From Paraburkholderia sprentiae WSM5005 (GTDB lineage: Bacteria > Pseudomonadota > Gammaproteobacteria > Burkholderiales > Burkholderiaceae), in contig NZ_CP017562.2 of NCBI RefSeq assembly GCF_001865575.2, forward strand, positions 1,860,001-1,924,000: a stretch of DNA of 64,000 bases, read 5' to 3'. Below the pieces are notes generated by a model, which was not told the origin of the DNA, made no database searches, and was given only the letters and a program-made list of their open reading frames with translations. Below are positions 31,816 through 40,747 of this stretch, one piece after another. Made by a program: the position numbers and the translations under genes. The first letter of the stretch is position 1. The number at the start of each line of letters is the position of its first letter.

Positions 31816-32796
31816 TCAGATCACGAAGACCGACGAACCCGTCGTCTTGCGCGATTCCAGATCCCGATGCGCTTGCGCCGCATCTTCGAGCGCATAACGC
31901 TGATTGACCTCGATGCTGATGCGTCCCGACGCGATCAGTTCGAAGATTTCGCCGGCAAGATCGTTCTTCTCGACCGGGTCGGCGATGTAGTCCGCGAGCG
32001 CCGGGCGGGTCAGATAGAGCGAACCCTTCATCGCCAGCAATTGCGGATTGAACGGCGGAATCGGGCCGGAAGCCGTACCGACGCAAACCATCAGACCGCG
32101 GCGCTTCAGCGAATCGAGCGAGGCCTCGAAGGTATCCTTGCCGACGCTGTCGAACACCACGTTCACGCCGACGCCATCGGTCAGTTCGCGCACGCGCTTG
32201 GCGACGTCTTCGCGGCTGTAGTTGATGATGTGCTCGCAGCCGTGAGCGCGGGCCACCTCGCCCTTGGCCTCGGTCGAAACCGTGCCGATCACGGTCAAGC
32301 CCAGCAGCTTCGCCCATTGCGAAACGATCAGGCCGACACCGCCGGCGGCGGCATGCAGAAGGATCGTGTCGCCCACCTTGAAGTCGTGAATGCGGCGCAT
32401 CAGATACGCGGCGGTCAGGCCGCGCATGGTCATGCCGGCCGCCGTTTCGCAGTCGATCGCATCGGGCAGCCGGATCAGCGGCGCAGCCGGAATCAGGCGT
32501 TCGGTGCTATACGCGCCGAGCGTGTTGATAAAGCCCGTGTAGGTCACACGATCGCCCACTGCCACGTTCATCACGTCCGGGCCAACGGCTTCGACCACGC
32601 CCGCGGCCTCCACGCCCATCCCCGCGGGCAGCGCGACCGGGTACAGGCCGCTGCGGAAATAGGTGTCGGCGAAATTGAGGCCCACCGCCTGATGGCGCAG
32701 GCGAACCTGTCCGGGGCCGGGGTTGCCCACTTCGACGTCCTCGTAGCGCAGGACGTCGGGACCACCGGTTTCATGAAAGCGAACTGCCTTTGCCAT
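31816..32796 (-). CDS. NADPH:quinone oxidoreductase (zeta-crystallin-type MDR)
   Basis: 326 residues, typical length. N-terminal GroES-like half with GLNFADTYFRSGLYP and GVEAAGVVEAVGPDV; C-terminal Rossmann half with LLHAAAGGVGLIVSQWAKLL and the segment HIINYSREDVAKRVRELTDG. There is no catalytic zinc-binding Cys in the usual place, consistent with the QOR group rather than alcohol dehydrogenases. It reduces quinones or activated double bonds using NADPH. It begins the tight part of the operon, 107 bases downstream of the MFS transporter gene. Confidence 0.92.
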   Translation of the reverse strand: MAKAVRFHETGGPDVLRYEDVEVGNPGPGQVRLRHQAVGLNFADTYFRSGLYPVALPAGMGVEAAGVVEAVGPDVMNVAVGDRVTYTGFINTLGAYSTERLIPAAPLIRLPDAIDCETAAGMTMRGLTAAYLMRRIHDFKVGDTILLHAAAGGVGLIVSQWAKLLGLTVIGTVSTEAKGEVARAHGCEHIINYSREDVAKRVRELTDGVGVNVVFDSVGKDTFEASLDSLKRRGLMVCVGTASGPIPPFNPQLLAMKGSLYLTRPALADYIADPVEKNDLAGEIFELIASGRISIEVNQRYALEDAAQAHRDLESRKTTGSSVFVI

Positions 32797-32903
32797 GTCG
32801 AATCTCCAATTCTTTACAAGATCTGCAATCTGCAGAGTTCGTTGCGCCCGCGGCGGCGTGACAGGTTCTGTTCACTATGCCGTCCGCGCGGCGCGCCGTG
32901 ATG

Positions 32904-34226
32904 TCAGCCTGCGGCCCGCTCACGCAGGGCGTTGAGACGATCGAGGTCGCCCGAGTAGTTCCGTTTGCCGATCATGAATGCGGCAGCCGCGACGAGCGGT
33001 GCGAACGGCACCAGTTGCAACGCGCCCAGCAGCCCGATCCGATCGGCGACAATGCCGGTGAGGACAGCCGCCGGCGCGAGGCCCAGCAGGTTGTTCGCGA
33101 GCGTCAGAGTCGCAAACGCCGAGGCATGAATCGTCGGCGGCGTGAGGTTCGCCACCATCGCGCCCGACGGGCCGCTCGCGCCGGCGCAGAAGAACATGCC
33201 GGCACCGATCACGACGAGTTGCCACGGCCCCGCGGGCATCTGGAAGCCAATCGCGAGCAGGACGAAACAGGCGAGGCAGAAAGCGATCGCGGCGACCCAT
33301 TTGCGTTCCCGGGCGTTCTTGCTGAGCCGGTCGGCGAGGTTTCCGCACACCACCATGCCCACCCCGGTTACCAGCACGAACACCGCAGCGCACATCGCGG
33401 CCTTGCCGGTGGCCATGCCGTAGTAGCGATTCAGGAAGCTCGGCAACCACGCCCACACAGCGGCGGGAACCAGCAGATGAAGGCCGCTGCCCACATAAGC
33501 GCACACCACGGACTTCGTCGAGAACAGTCCCTGCATCAGCGCGCGCAGGCTCATGCACACGCCGCGCGATTGCGCCTGCCTCGTCACGCTCGCCGGCTGC
33601 AGCGGCACAAGACGCTTTTCGGTGACGACGAGGCGGTAGATCGCGACCAGCACGATCCCCATCGCCGCCATTGCGCCGAATGCCGAACGCCAGCCGAGGT
33701 GAGCCGCCACCGCGCCGCCGAGGGCCATACCCAGCACCGAGCCGAACGCGCCGCCCGCCATGAAGGTGCCGGTCAGCGTGGCGCGCAGCCGCACCGGGAA
33801 AATGCTCAGGACAACTGCGATGCCGACACTACCGTAAGCTGCTTCGCCGATACCGACGAAGGCACGCGCAAGCAGCAACTGGCCATAGCTCGTCGAGACC
33901 GCGCAGCCCACCGTCGCGAGACTCCACATCGCCGCCATCAGCACGATGCTCTTCACGCGGCCCCAGCGGTCGGCGAGCACCGACAGCGGAAACGTGAGCA
34001 CACCGACCATCAGCGCGACTACGCTGCTGAGCGAACCCAGTTGCGCGTCGGACAAATGCCATGCGGCCTTGAGCGGCGGAAACACCGCATTCAACACTTG
34101 CCGCGACATGTAGTCGGACAGCAGCAACCCGACCGTCAACGCAAACACCACCCATGCATAAGCGCGCACGCCCGTCTGTGCTACCGAAACTTCGCCCGTC
34201 GTGGGCCCAGCATGCTGAATGAGCAT
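32904..34226 (-). CDS. Major facilitator superfamily transporter
   Basis: 440 residues with about 12 hydrophobic segments in two six-helix halves. The MFS loop motif is seen as LADRWGRVKSIVLMAAMWSL after helix 2, and a second version as LADRLSKNARERKW in the second half. The closest look is the anion/cation symporter-like group that imports organic acids. Its place between BKACE and the oxidoreductase genes suggests it imports the substrate of this catabolic cluster. Confidence 0.9.
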   Translation of the reverse strand: MLIQHAGPTTGEVSVAQTGVRAYAWVVFALTVGLLLSDYMSRQVLNAVFPPLKAAWHLSDAQLGSLSSVVALMVGVLTFPLSVLADRWGRVKSIVLMAAMWSLATVGCAVSTSYGQLLLARAFVGIGEAAYGSVGIAVVLSIFPVRLRATLTGTFMAGGAFGSVLGMALGGAVAAHLGWRSAFGAMAAMGIVLVAIYRLVVTEKRLVPLQPASVTRQAQSRGVCMSLRALMQGLFSTKSVVCAYVGSGLHLLVPAAVWAWLPSFLNRYYGMATGKAAMCAAVFVLVTGVGMVVCGNLADRLSKNARERKWVAAIAFCLACFVLLAIGFQMPAGPWQLVVIGAGMFFCAGASGPSGAMVANLTPPTIHASAFATLTLANNLLGLAPAAVLTGIVADRIGLLGALQLVPFAPLVAAAAFMIGKRNYSGDLDRLNALRERAAG

Positions 34227-34383
34227 GGTTCTGTCTCCTTCCAGGCTGACGCCTTGGCGGCCGCCTTGCCCGCGAGGGCCGACGACCTGTTATGGATTCC
34301 GCTACCGGCTGCCCGCTATGCGCCGGGGAGCGCTGCCCGTGAAGCCCGGCCTCGGCTTACGCGTCGGTCCGGGCTCCCGGCGA

Positions 34384-35439
34384 TCACGCCGCGCGCAGCG
34401 GCAGATTCCTGACACCGGTCTTGCGGTTCGGCGCCATGCCGTTGGCGACGAGCGTCTCGTCGATCGTCTCGTACTGCACACCGATACGATAGATCTCGCG
34501 CGCTTCTTTGCCAGTGGCAATCTCGCGCCCCAGTTCACGCGCGACGCGCACGCACTGCTCGATCTGCTGCACCGACGTGAAGCGCTTGCCGCGCTGGTCG
34601 ATGATCGTGTCCTCGATACCGCAGCGCGGATGCAGGCCCATCGACATCGCCATCATGTTGAACGGCAGCACGTTCTTCAGCAGCGACTCGGCGGTGAGCG
34701 TGCAGCCATCCGGCGCGCGATGCACGAAGTTGAAGAAGTTGAACGGATTCGGGCCGTCGAAGCCGCCACCGATACCGATCCACGTCAGGTTCAGCGGTCC
34801 CTTGTACACGCCCTTGCGCACGAGGCGCTCGAGCGTTTCGAGCGCGTGGATGCCGGTGAGCTGGAAGTGCGGCTGGATCCCCGACGCCTGAAGGCGGCGC
34901 AAGTGCTCCTCGACCCATGCGGGGCCAGCCGGAACGGTCATTTCACTATAGGCGCTCATGAACGCGGGGTTGGACAGCGAGGTGCCTTCCAGATACTCCG
35001 GATAGAGCAGCTCCATGATGTTCATCTGCGTGGTGTTGATCGCGACCGTCACCTGATCGGGCTTCGGTTCGAGATCGGCCAGCATGTGGCGCGTGTCGTC
35101 GGACAGCCACTTCGCGCTCTGTCCGTCGTCTTCCGGTGCGAACGAAATCGAGCCACCGACCTGAATGATCATGTCGGGCACCGCGGCACGCACACCCGCG
35201 ATCAGTTCATTGAACTTCGACAGGCGCTTCGAGCCTTTGCCATCCAGTTCACGCACATGCAGGTGCAGCACCGTGGCGCCGGCGTTGTAGCAATCGACGG
35301 CCTTCTGGATCTGCTCGTCCATGGTGACGGGGATGTCTTCCGGGAAGTCCTCGGGCATCCATTCCGGGCCGTACGGCGCGGTCGTGATGACTACCTTGTC
35401 CTGATTCTCAGGGTGCAGCGAATCGTCGAGAAACTGCAT
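34384..35439 (-). CDS. Beta-keto acid cleavage enzyme (BKACE, DUF849 family)
   Basis: 351 residues from the ATG at 35437-35439, with GGAGG upstream. Zinc-binding H59-x-H61 lies in TVLHLHVRELDGKG, and the family segments QVGGSISFAPEDDGQSAKWL and GPLNLTWIGIGGGFDG are present. BKACE proteins condense a beta-keto acid with acetyl-CoA to give acetoacetate and a new acyl-CoA; members act on 3-keto-5-aminohexanoate, dehydrocarnitine and related acids. Which substrate applies here is not visible. No carnitine dehydrogenase is in the window. Divergent from an AraC regulator across 241 bases, which probably controls it. Confidence 0.93.
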   Translation of the reverse strand: MQFLDDSLHPENQDKVVITTAPYGPEWMPEDFPEDIPVTMDEQIQKAVDCYNAGATVLHLHVRELDGKGSKRLSKFNELIAGVRAAVPDMIIQVGGSISFAPEDDGQSAKWLSDDTRHMLADLEPKPDQVTVAINTTQMNIMELLYPEYLEGTSLSNPAFMSAYSEMTVPAGPAWVEEHLRRLQASGIQPHFQLTGIHALETLERLVRKGVYKGPLNLTWIGIGGGFDGPNPFNFFNFVHRAPDGCTLTAESLLKNVLPFNMMAMSMGLHPRCGIEDTIIDQRGKRFTSVQQIEQCVRVARELGREIATGKEAREIYRIGVQYETIDETLVANGMAPNRKTGVRNLPLRAA

Positions 35440-35680
35440 TTGTTTGCCTCCGTCCAGTTTTGGGGTGACGCTGTTCCGATATCGCGAAGTCGCTTCGAAT
35501 TCGCTGGAACATTTCGAACGCCATGTACCCACGATACGGCAATCGCGCGCTACACTTTTATGATTGGGCGCCATCCTTTTAGCCATTCGTGCCACTGCGC
35601 GTTAACACCAATCTGTGCGCGAAGCAAGCGTTTAATGACTAGAAAATTACCCCGCGTGTGACTCGTACGGAGAAACGACG
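35440..35680. promoter_or_regulatory. Divergent promoter region between BKACE and AraC-family gene
   Basis: 241 bases shared by two divergent genes. A possible -10 for the rightward regulator is the TATGAT inside TTTTATGATTGG near 35565-35575. Short partly symmetric runs of CGAA/TTCG lie at 35485-35525 and might be operator half-sites, but I could not define a repeat with confidence. Confidence 0.35.
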
Positions 35681-36682
35681 ATGGAAACGATGGTGGCGTC
35701 GGTGGCCATGAGCGGTTATTTCGAAGTGACGCGACGGCTCGGACTGAATCCGGTCGAGCTCGCCAAGCAGGCCGGCATCGATGCCGGCGCGCTCGCAAAT
35801 CCGGACGATCGCGTACCGGCCGCCGCCTGTTGCCGGCTGCTGGAAATGACGGCCGAAAAGGCTTCGTGCCCAACTTTCGCGCTGCAAATGGCGCAAACGC
35901 GGCAGACCTTCGGCAGCGGCGTGATCAATGTCCTGCTCGCGCACAAACGCACGCTGCGCGAAGTGCTGCTGGCCGCGGCCGAATACCGTCATCTGCTGAA
36001 CGAAGCGCTGGCGGTCTATGTCGAGGACGCGGACGAAACGGTCACCATTCGAGAGGAACTCGTCGTCGAATCGGGTACCCCGACAACGCAGGCGATCGAG
36101 CTGGCGCTCGGTGTTCTCGCGCGGCACTCCAGCGCGCTGCTCGGCAAGTTCTGGAAACCGCGCGAGGTCCATTTCACGCACCGGGCGCCCGCGGACCTGA
36201 CGTTTCATCGGCGCTTCTTCGGCTGTCCGTTGGAGTTCCGCAGCGACTTCAACGGCTTCGTTTGCGCGAGCGCCGATCTCGACTACCCGAATCCGCTAGC
36301 CGACCCTGAACTCGTCCGCTATGCGGAGAGCCTTGCGTCTCCGCTGAACGTGACCGGACCGGAATCGGCCGCGCTCGAAGTGCGCAAGGCGATCTACCTG
36401 CTGCTGCCGCTCGAGCAGGCGAACGCCGAGCTGGTTGCCCGTCATTTGCGTCTGAGCGTACGCACCATGCAACGCCAGTTGAATTCGGCGGGGACCAGCT
36501 TCTCGGATCAGGTCGAGGAAGTCCGCGGAGAACTTGCCGTGCGCTACATGAGCAATCCCAGCTATCCGATCGGACGGATCTCGGCGCTTCTCGGGTACGC
36601 GCAACAGGGATCGTTCACGAACTGGTTCGTGTCTCGCTTCCATATGACGCCGCGCGACTGGCGCGCGAGCCGTTCGAAATGA
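35681..36682 (+). CDS. AraC-family transcriptional regulator (arabinose-binding-like N-domain)
   Basis: 333 residues. The N-terminal domain (residues about 10-200, opening YFEVTRRLGLNPVELAKQAG) is of the OruR/ArgR-like type found in AraC regulators of amino acid and carnitine-like compound use. The C-terminal pair of helix-turn-helix motifs includes ELVARHLRLSVRTMQRQLNS and ISALLGYAQQGSFTNWFVSR. It is divergent from BKACE and probably activates that operon in response to its substrate. It ends 11 bases from the convergent PHA synthase gene. Confidence 0.92.
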   Translation: METMVASVAMSGYFEVTRRLGLNPVELAKQAGIDAGALANPDDRVPAAACCRLLEMTAEKASCPTFALQMAQTRQTFGSGVINVLLAHKRTLREVLLAAAEYRHLLNEALAVYVEDADETVTIREELVVESGTPTTQAIELALGVLARHSSALLGKFWKPREVHFTHRAPADLTFHRRFFGCPLEFRSDFNGFVCASADLDYPNPLADPELVRYAESLASPLNVTGPESAALEVRKAIYLLLPLEQANAELVARHLRLSVRTMQRQLNSAGTSFSDQVEEVRGELAVRYMSNPSYPIGRISALLGYAQQGSFTNWFVSRFHMTPRDWRASRSK

Positions 36683-36693
36683 TCGCCATCCGG

Positions 36694-38436
36694 TCATGCG
36701 GCACGAAGCTTCACATACCGGCCCGGCGCGCTCTCGATGGTCTTGTACTTTCGATTGCCGAGCTTCGCACGCGCCTCGATCTGTTCGCCGGAATGCTGTT
36801 TGACCCAGTCTATCCAGTGATTCCACCAGCTGCCGCGCCGCTGTACCGCCGTTGCGCGCCAGCCGTCGGCAGTCTCGTCGCAGGTATCGTTGGTCCAGTA
36901 GCTGCGTTTGTTCTTCGACGCCGGATTGATCACACCCGCAATATGGCCGCTTGCCCCCAGCACGAACTCGGTTTGACCGCCCAGTAACTGCGTGGATCGA
37001 TACGCGGATCGCCACGGCACGATGTGATCTTCGTCGGCCGCCATCAGATAGCTCGGCATATCGATGTTGCCGAGATCGACGGGCGTATCGCAACACGTCA
37101 GTTTGTTCGGCACGCGCAGACTGTTTTCGAGGTACATGTTGCGCAGATAGTAGCTGTACATCGGGCCGGGCAAATTGGTCGTGTCCGCGTTCCAGTACAG
37201 CAGATCGAACGCAGCCGGGGTTTTGCCTTTCAGGTAGTTATTCACGACATACGGCCAGATCAGATCGTTGGCACGCAGCGACTGGAAGACGAAGCCGAGT
37301 TCGCGCCCGGGATAAAGGCCACCGCCGCCGATCGTCTGCTCGCGCATCGACACGCCCTGCTCGTCGATGAAGACGCCGAGATCACCCGGGTCGCTGAAGT
37401 CGAGCAGCGCCGTCAACAGCGTCAGGCTCGCGACGGAGTCGTCGCCGTTCGCACGCATGATCGCCAGCGCCGACGACAGCATCGTGCCGCCCACGCACCA
37501 GCCTAATGCGTTGATCTTGTCGGCCCGGCTGATCGCACGCGCGACGCTGATCGCCTGCATCACGCCGTCCTCGAGGTAGGCGTCCCATGTGGTCTGCGCC
37601 ATGTCCTGCTGCGGATTGCGCCAGGACACCACGAACACGGTCAGCCCCTGCTCGCAGCCGAAGCGCACGAAGGAGTTTTCCGGCTGAAGATCCAGAATGT
37701 AGAACTTGTTGATACACGGAGGAACGATCAGGAGCGGTCTTGCAGCCACCGTCGGCGTCAGCGGCGCGTACTGGATCAGCTGGAACAGATCATTTTCATA
37801 GACCACCGCGCCGCTCGATGTGGCAACGCTGCGGCCCACTTCGAACGCGCTTTGATCGGTGATCGAAATCGAGCCGTTGCCCACGTCGTCGAGCAGATGC
37901 GTCAAGCCCGCGAGCAGACTCGATCCGCCCGATTCCACCGCCGCCCGGATGACCTCGGGATTCGTCACGGCGAAATTCGCGGGGCTCGCGAAGTCGATGA
38001 ACTGACGCGTGAAAAAGCGCAGCTTGTGCTTGCCCTTTTCATCGAGCGCGCTCGCCTCGACGAGTTCCGCGAGCGCCCGGGCATTGATCAGATAGCTCTG
38101 TTTCAGAAGGCTGTACCAGCCATTGCTGGACCAGTCGCCATCGTGAAACCGCCGGTCTCCGTGCTCCGGCTCGGCGACCGACTTCAATGCCGGCCGCGCG
38201 CCGATCAATCCGGCGACGGCGTCGCCCCACAGTTCCGCCTGCTGCTGCAGGTACTGGGTGCTCGCGTGCGTCGCGGTGCCTCGCGCGAAGAGTCCGTTGG
38301 TATCGATGTCAGCGCGCTCGGCGTCGAGCGCCGTCGTAACCTGTCCATCCATGACGGGCGAAATGCGCCAGAAATCGAAGCCGGCGTTGACCCAGCCCGT
38401 GGACAACTCGTGTGGCATGCTAAATGGCATTCTCAT
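36694..38436 (-). CDS. phaC: Class I-like polyhydroxyalkanoate synthase
   Basis: 580 residues, close to the usual class I length, from the ATG at 38434-38436 with GGGAG upstream. The alpha/beta hydrolase core has the lipase-like box GWCVGGTMLSS with nucleophile C314, the loop PPCINKFYILDLQPENS, SWRNPQQDMAQTTWDAYLED, and a catalytic His in GASGHIAGVINP. It polymerises (R)-3-hydroxyacyl-CoA into PHA granules. The next gene in the same direction upstream, 13 bases away, encodes a MaoC-type (R)-hydratase that would supply exactly that monomer from beta-oxidation. Probably a secondary, pathway-specific synthase, since the usual phaA and phaB genes are not here. Confidence 0.93.
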   Translation of the reverse strand: MRMPFSMPHELSTGWVNAGFDFWRISPVMDGQVTTALDAERADIDTNGLFARGTATHASTQYLQQQAELWGDAVAGLIGARPALKSVAEPEHGDRRFHDGDWSSNGWYSLLKQSYLINARALAELVEASALDEKGKHKLRFFTRQFIDFASPANFAVTNPEVIRAAVESGGSSLLAGLTHLLDDVGNGSISITDQSAFEVGRSVATSSGAVVYENDLFQLIQYAPLTPTVAARPLLIVPPCINKFYILDLQPENSFVRFGCEQGLTVFVVSWRNPQQDMAQTTWDAYLEDGVMQAISVARAISRADKINALGWCVGGTMLSSALAIMRANGDDSVASLTLLTALLDFSDPGDLGVFIDEQGVSMREQTIGGGGLYPGRELGFVFQSLRANDLIWPYVVNNYLKGKTPAAFDLLYWNADTTNLPGPMYSYYLRNMYLENSLRVPNKLTCCDTPVDLGNIDMPSYLMAADEDHIVPWRSAYRSTQLLGGQTEFVLGASGHIAGVINPASKNKRSYWTNDTCDETADGWRATAVQRRGSWWNHWIDWVKQHSGEQIEARAKLGNRKYKTIESAPGRYVKLRAA

Positions 38437-38449
38437 GGCCGACTCCCTG

Positions 38450-38920
38450 TCATCTGTTGGCGACGGCGCAAACCGCGCTCGCCTCGACGCGGTCGGCGCA
38501 CGAGGTCGGCATCACCACGGCGTCGCCTTCGATCACCACCTTGCCGCCGACCGTGCAAACGGTGGACAGCACCACGCGGCGCTTGTCGTGAATCAGTTCC
38601 TTGACGGTCACTTCGGCCTGAACGGTGTCGCCGGGTCGAACCGGCGCCTTGAAACGCAGGGTCTGACCGAGGTAGATCGTGCCCGGGCCAGGCAGCCGCC
38701 CCGCGATCGCCGCGGAGATGATGCTCGCGGTCAGCATCCCGTGAGCGATGCGCCCCTTGAAAGGTGTCGTTTGCGCAAACTGCTCGTTGATGTGCACCGC
38801 GTTGATGTCGCCCGACGCGCCCGCGAACAGCAGAATGTCCGCCTCCGTGATGGTCTTGGCGAAATGGGCGCTCATGCCCGGTCGCAGGTCTTCGAAATCG
38901 TATCCGTTAAGCTCATTCAT
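38450..38920 (-). CDS. MaoC-like (R)-specific enoyl-CoA hydratase (PhaJ type)
   Basis: 156 residues from the ATG at 38918-38920. The hydratase-2 motif is intact: FAGASGDINAVHINEQFA, with catalytic Asp and His six residues apart, and the single hot-dog domain continues with GRIAHGMLTASIISAAIAGR. It converts trans-2-enoyl-CoA to (R)-3-hydroxyacyl-CoA, the direct substrate of PHA synthase, which lies 13 bases downstream. Upstream genes are ETF and an acyl-CoA dehydrogenase that would generate the enoyl-CoA. Confidence 0.92.
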   Translation of the reverse strand: MNELNGYDFEDLRPGMSAHFAKTITEADILLFAGASGDINAVHINEQFAQTTPFKGRIAHGMLTASIISAAIAGRLPGPGTIYLGQTLRFKAPVRPGDTVQAEVTVKELIHDKRRVVLSTVCTVGGKVVIEGDAVVMPTSCADRVEASAVCAVANR

Positions 38921-38966
38921 GATTGTTCCACTTGCTGGGCAGGTGTTTGCCCTGTGCTGGATGCGG

Positions 38967-39914
38967 TTAGCCCAGAGCGTGCTCGAGTTCCGGCACGACA
39001 GTGAACAGATCGCCAACGAGACCGTAATCCGCGACGCTGAAAATCGGCGCTTCTTCGTCCTTGTTGATCGCGACGATCACCTTCGAATCTTTCATGCCCG
39101 CGAGGTGCTGGATCGCACCCGAGATGCCCACCGCGACATACAGTTGCGGCGCGACGATCTTGCCCGTCTGGCCGACCTGATAGTCGTTCGGCACGAAGCC
39201 CGCATCGACGGCCGCGCGCGACGCGCCGAGCGCCGCGCCAAGCTTGTCGGCCAGCGGTTCCAGCACCTTCGTGTAGTTCTCGCCGCTGCCCAGACCCCGG
39301 CCACCCGACACGATGATCTTCGCACTCGTCAGTTCCGGACGGTCGAGCTTCGTCACTTCGCGGCTCACGAACTGCGAGATGCCTGCGTCGGCTGCCGCCT
39401 CGATCTTCTCGACCGCTGCGCTGCCGCCTTCCGCCGCCACTGCGTCGAAACCGGTGGTCCGCACGGTGATGACCTTGATCGGATCAGCCGATTGCACGAT
39501 CGCGATCGCATTGCCTGCGTAGATCGGACGCTCGAACGTGTCGGCGCTATCCACTGCCGTGATGTCGCTGATCTGCGCGACGTCGAGCTTCGCGGCGATA
39601 CGCGGCGCGATGTTCTTGCCGTAGGCGGTGGCCGGCGCGAGGATGTGCGTGTAGTGCTTCGCCGCATCCTGCACCAGCGTCAACACCGTCGCTTCGACGT
39701 TTTCCGCGAGGCCTTCGGCCAGTTGCGGCGCGTCGGCGAGCAGCACTTTACCGACGCCGGCGATTTTCGCGGCTGCGTCTGCTGCGGCCTGCGCGTTGTG
39801 ACCTGCGACCAGCACGTGGATATCACCGCCAATCTTCTGTGCCGCCGCGATCGTGTTCAGCGTCGCGGCCTTGATCGACGCATTGTCGTGTTCTGCGATT
39901 ACCAGATTCGTCAT
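38967..39914 (-). CDS. etfA: Electron transfer flavoprotein, alpha subunit
   Basis: 315 residues. The N-terminal half is the alpha/beta ETF domain ([20 protein letters not shown]); the C-terminal half is the FAD-binding domain with [40 protein letters not shown] and [17 protein letters not shown]. With the beta subunit it accepts electrons from acyl-CoA dehydrogenases and passes them to ETF-quinone oxidoreductase. It starts 13 bases after the beta subunit gene. Confidence 0.97.
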   Translation of the reverse strand: MTNLVIAEHDNASIKAATLNTIAAAQKIGGDIHVLVAGHNAQAAADAAAKIAGVGKVLLADAPQLAEGLAENVEATVLTLVQDAAKHYTHILAPATAYGKNIAPRIAAKLDVAQISDITAVDSADTFERPIYAGNAIAIVQSADPIKVITVRTTGFDAVAAEGGSAAVEKIEAAADAGISQFVSREVTKLDRPELTSAKIIVSGGRGLGSGENYTKVLEPLADKLGAALGASRAAVDAGFVPNDYQVGQTGKIVAPQLYVAVGISGAIQHLAGMKDSKVIVAINKDEEAPIFSVADYGLVGDLFTVVPELEHALG

Positions 39915-39927
39915 TTGCCCTGTCTCC

Positions 39928-40677
39928 TCACAGCACCTTGGCTTCGCTCTTCAGCTTCCCGACCAGCGTCTTCACGTCCGGCACCTTCACACCGGCGGCG
40001 CGCTTCGGCGGCTCGGCGACTTTCAGCGTCTTCAGACGCGGCGTGACATCGACGCCGAGCTCTTCGGGCCTGAGCGTTTCCAGCGGCTTTTTCTTCGCCT
40101 TCATGATGTTCGGCAGCGTCACGTAGCGCGGCTCGTTCAGGCGCAGGTCGGTGGTGATCACAGCGGGCAGTTTCAGCGATAGCGTCTCGGCGCCGCCGTC
40201 CACTTCACGCGACACCGTTGCCTTGCCGTCTGCAACCACCACCTTCGACGCGAAGGTCGCCTGCGGCAGGTTCGCGAGCGCGGCGAGCATCTGGCCGGTC
40301 TGGTTCGAATCGTCGTCGATGGCCTGCTTGCCGAGAATCACCAGCTGCGGCTGTTCCCTGTCGACCAGCGCCTTGAGCAGCTTGGCGACCGCGAGCGGCT
40401 GCAGGTCTTCGTTCGACTCGATCAGGATCGCGCGGTCCGCGCCGATGGCGAGCGCGGTGCGCAGCGTTTCCTGCGCCTGCGTCACACCGGCCGATACCGC
40501 GATCACTTCGGTCGCGACGCCCGCTTCCTTCAGACGCACGGCTTCTTCCACCGCGATTTCGTCGAACGGGTTCATCGACATTTTCACGTTCGCGATGTCG
40601 ACGCCCGTGCCGTCCGATTTCACGCGGACCTTCACGTTGTAGTCGACCACTCGCTTGACTGCTACAAGAACTCTCAC
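39928..40677 (-). CDS. etfB: Electron transfer flavoprotein, beta subunit
   Basis: 249 residues beginning [20 protein letters not shown]. Family features are [18 protein letters not shown], the AMP-binding region, and the recognition loop [16 protein letters not shown] that docks with dehydrogenases. It pairs with the adjacent alpha subunit. The acyl-CoA dehydrogenase gene ends 70 bases upstream on the same strand, so electron donor and acceptor are encoded together. Confidence 0.97.
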   Translation of the reverse strand: MRVLVAVKRVVDYNVKVRVKSDGTGVDIANVKMSMNPFDEIAVEEAVRLKEAGVATEVIAVSAGVTQAQETLRTALAIGADRAILIESNEDLQPLAVAKLLKALVDREQPQLVILGKQAIDDDSNQTGQMLAALANLPQATFASKVVVADGKATVSREVDGGAETLSLKLPAVITTDLRLNEPRYVTLPNIMKAKKKPLETLRPEELGVDVTPRLKTLKVAEPPKRAAGVKVPDVKTLVGKLKSEAKVL

Positions 40678-40747
40678 AACACTCTCCTTCCATATCGATA
40701 GGGCCGAGCCCTACCGCTTTAAATGGCACATCACGTCTCTTGATCGA

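Noticed and set aside
28521..31907. Large plus-strand frames at 28521-29948 and 30444-31907
   Set aside because: Shadows of the acyl-CoA ligase, hydrolase and dioxygenase genes, typical of GC-rich DNA with high third-position GC.
32877..35661. Plus-strand frames at 32877-34412 and 34219-35661
   Set aside because: Shadows of the MFS transporter and BKACE genes; Arg/His/Gln-rich, no motifs.
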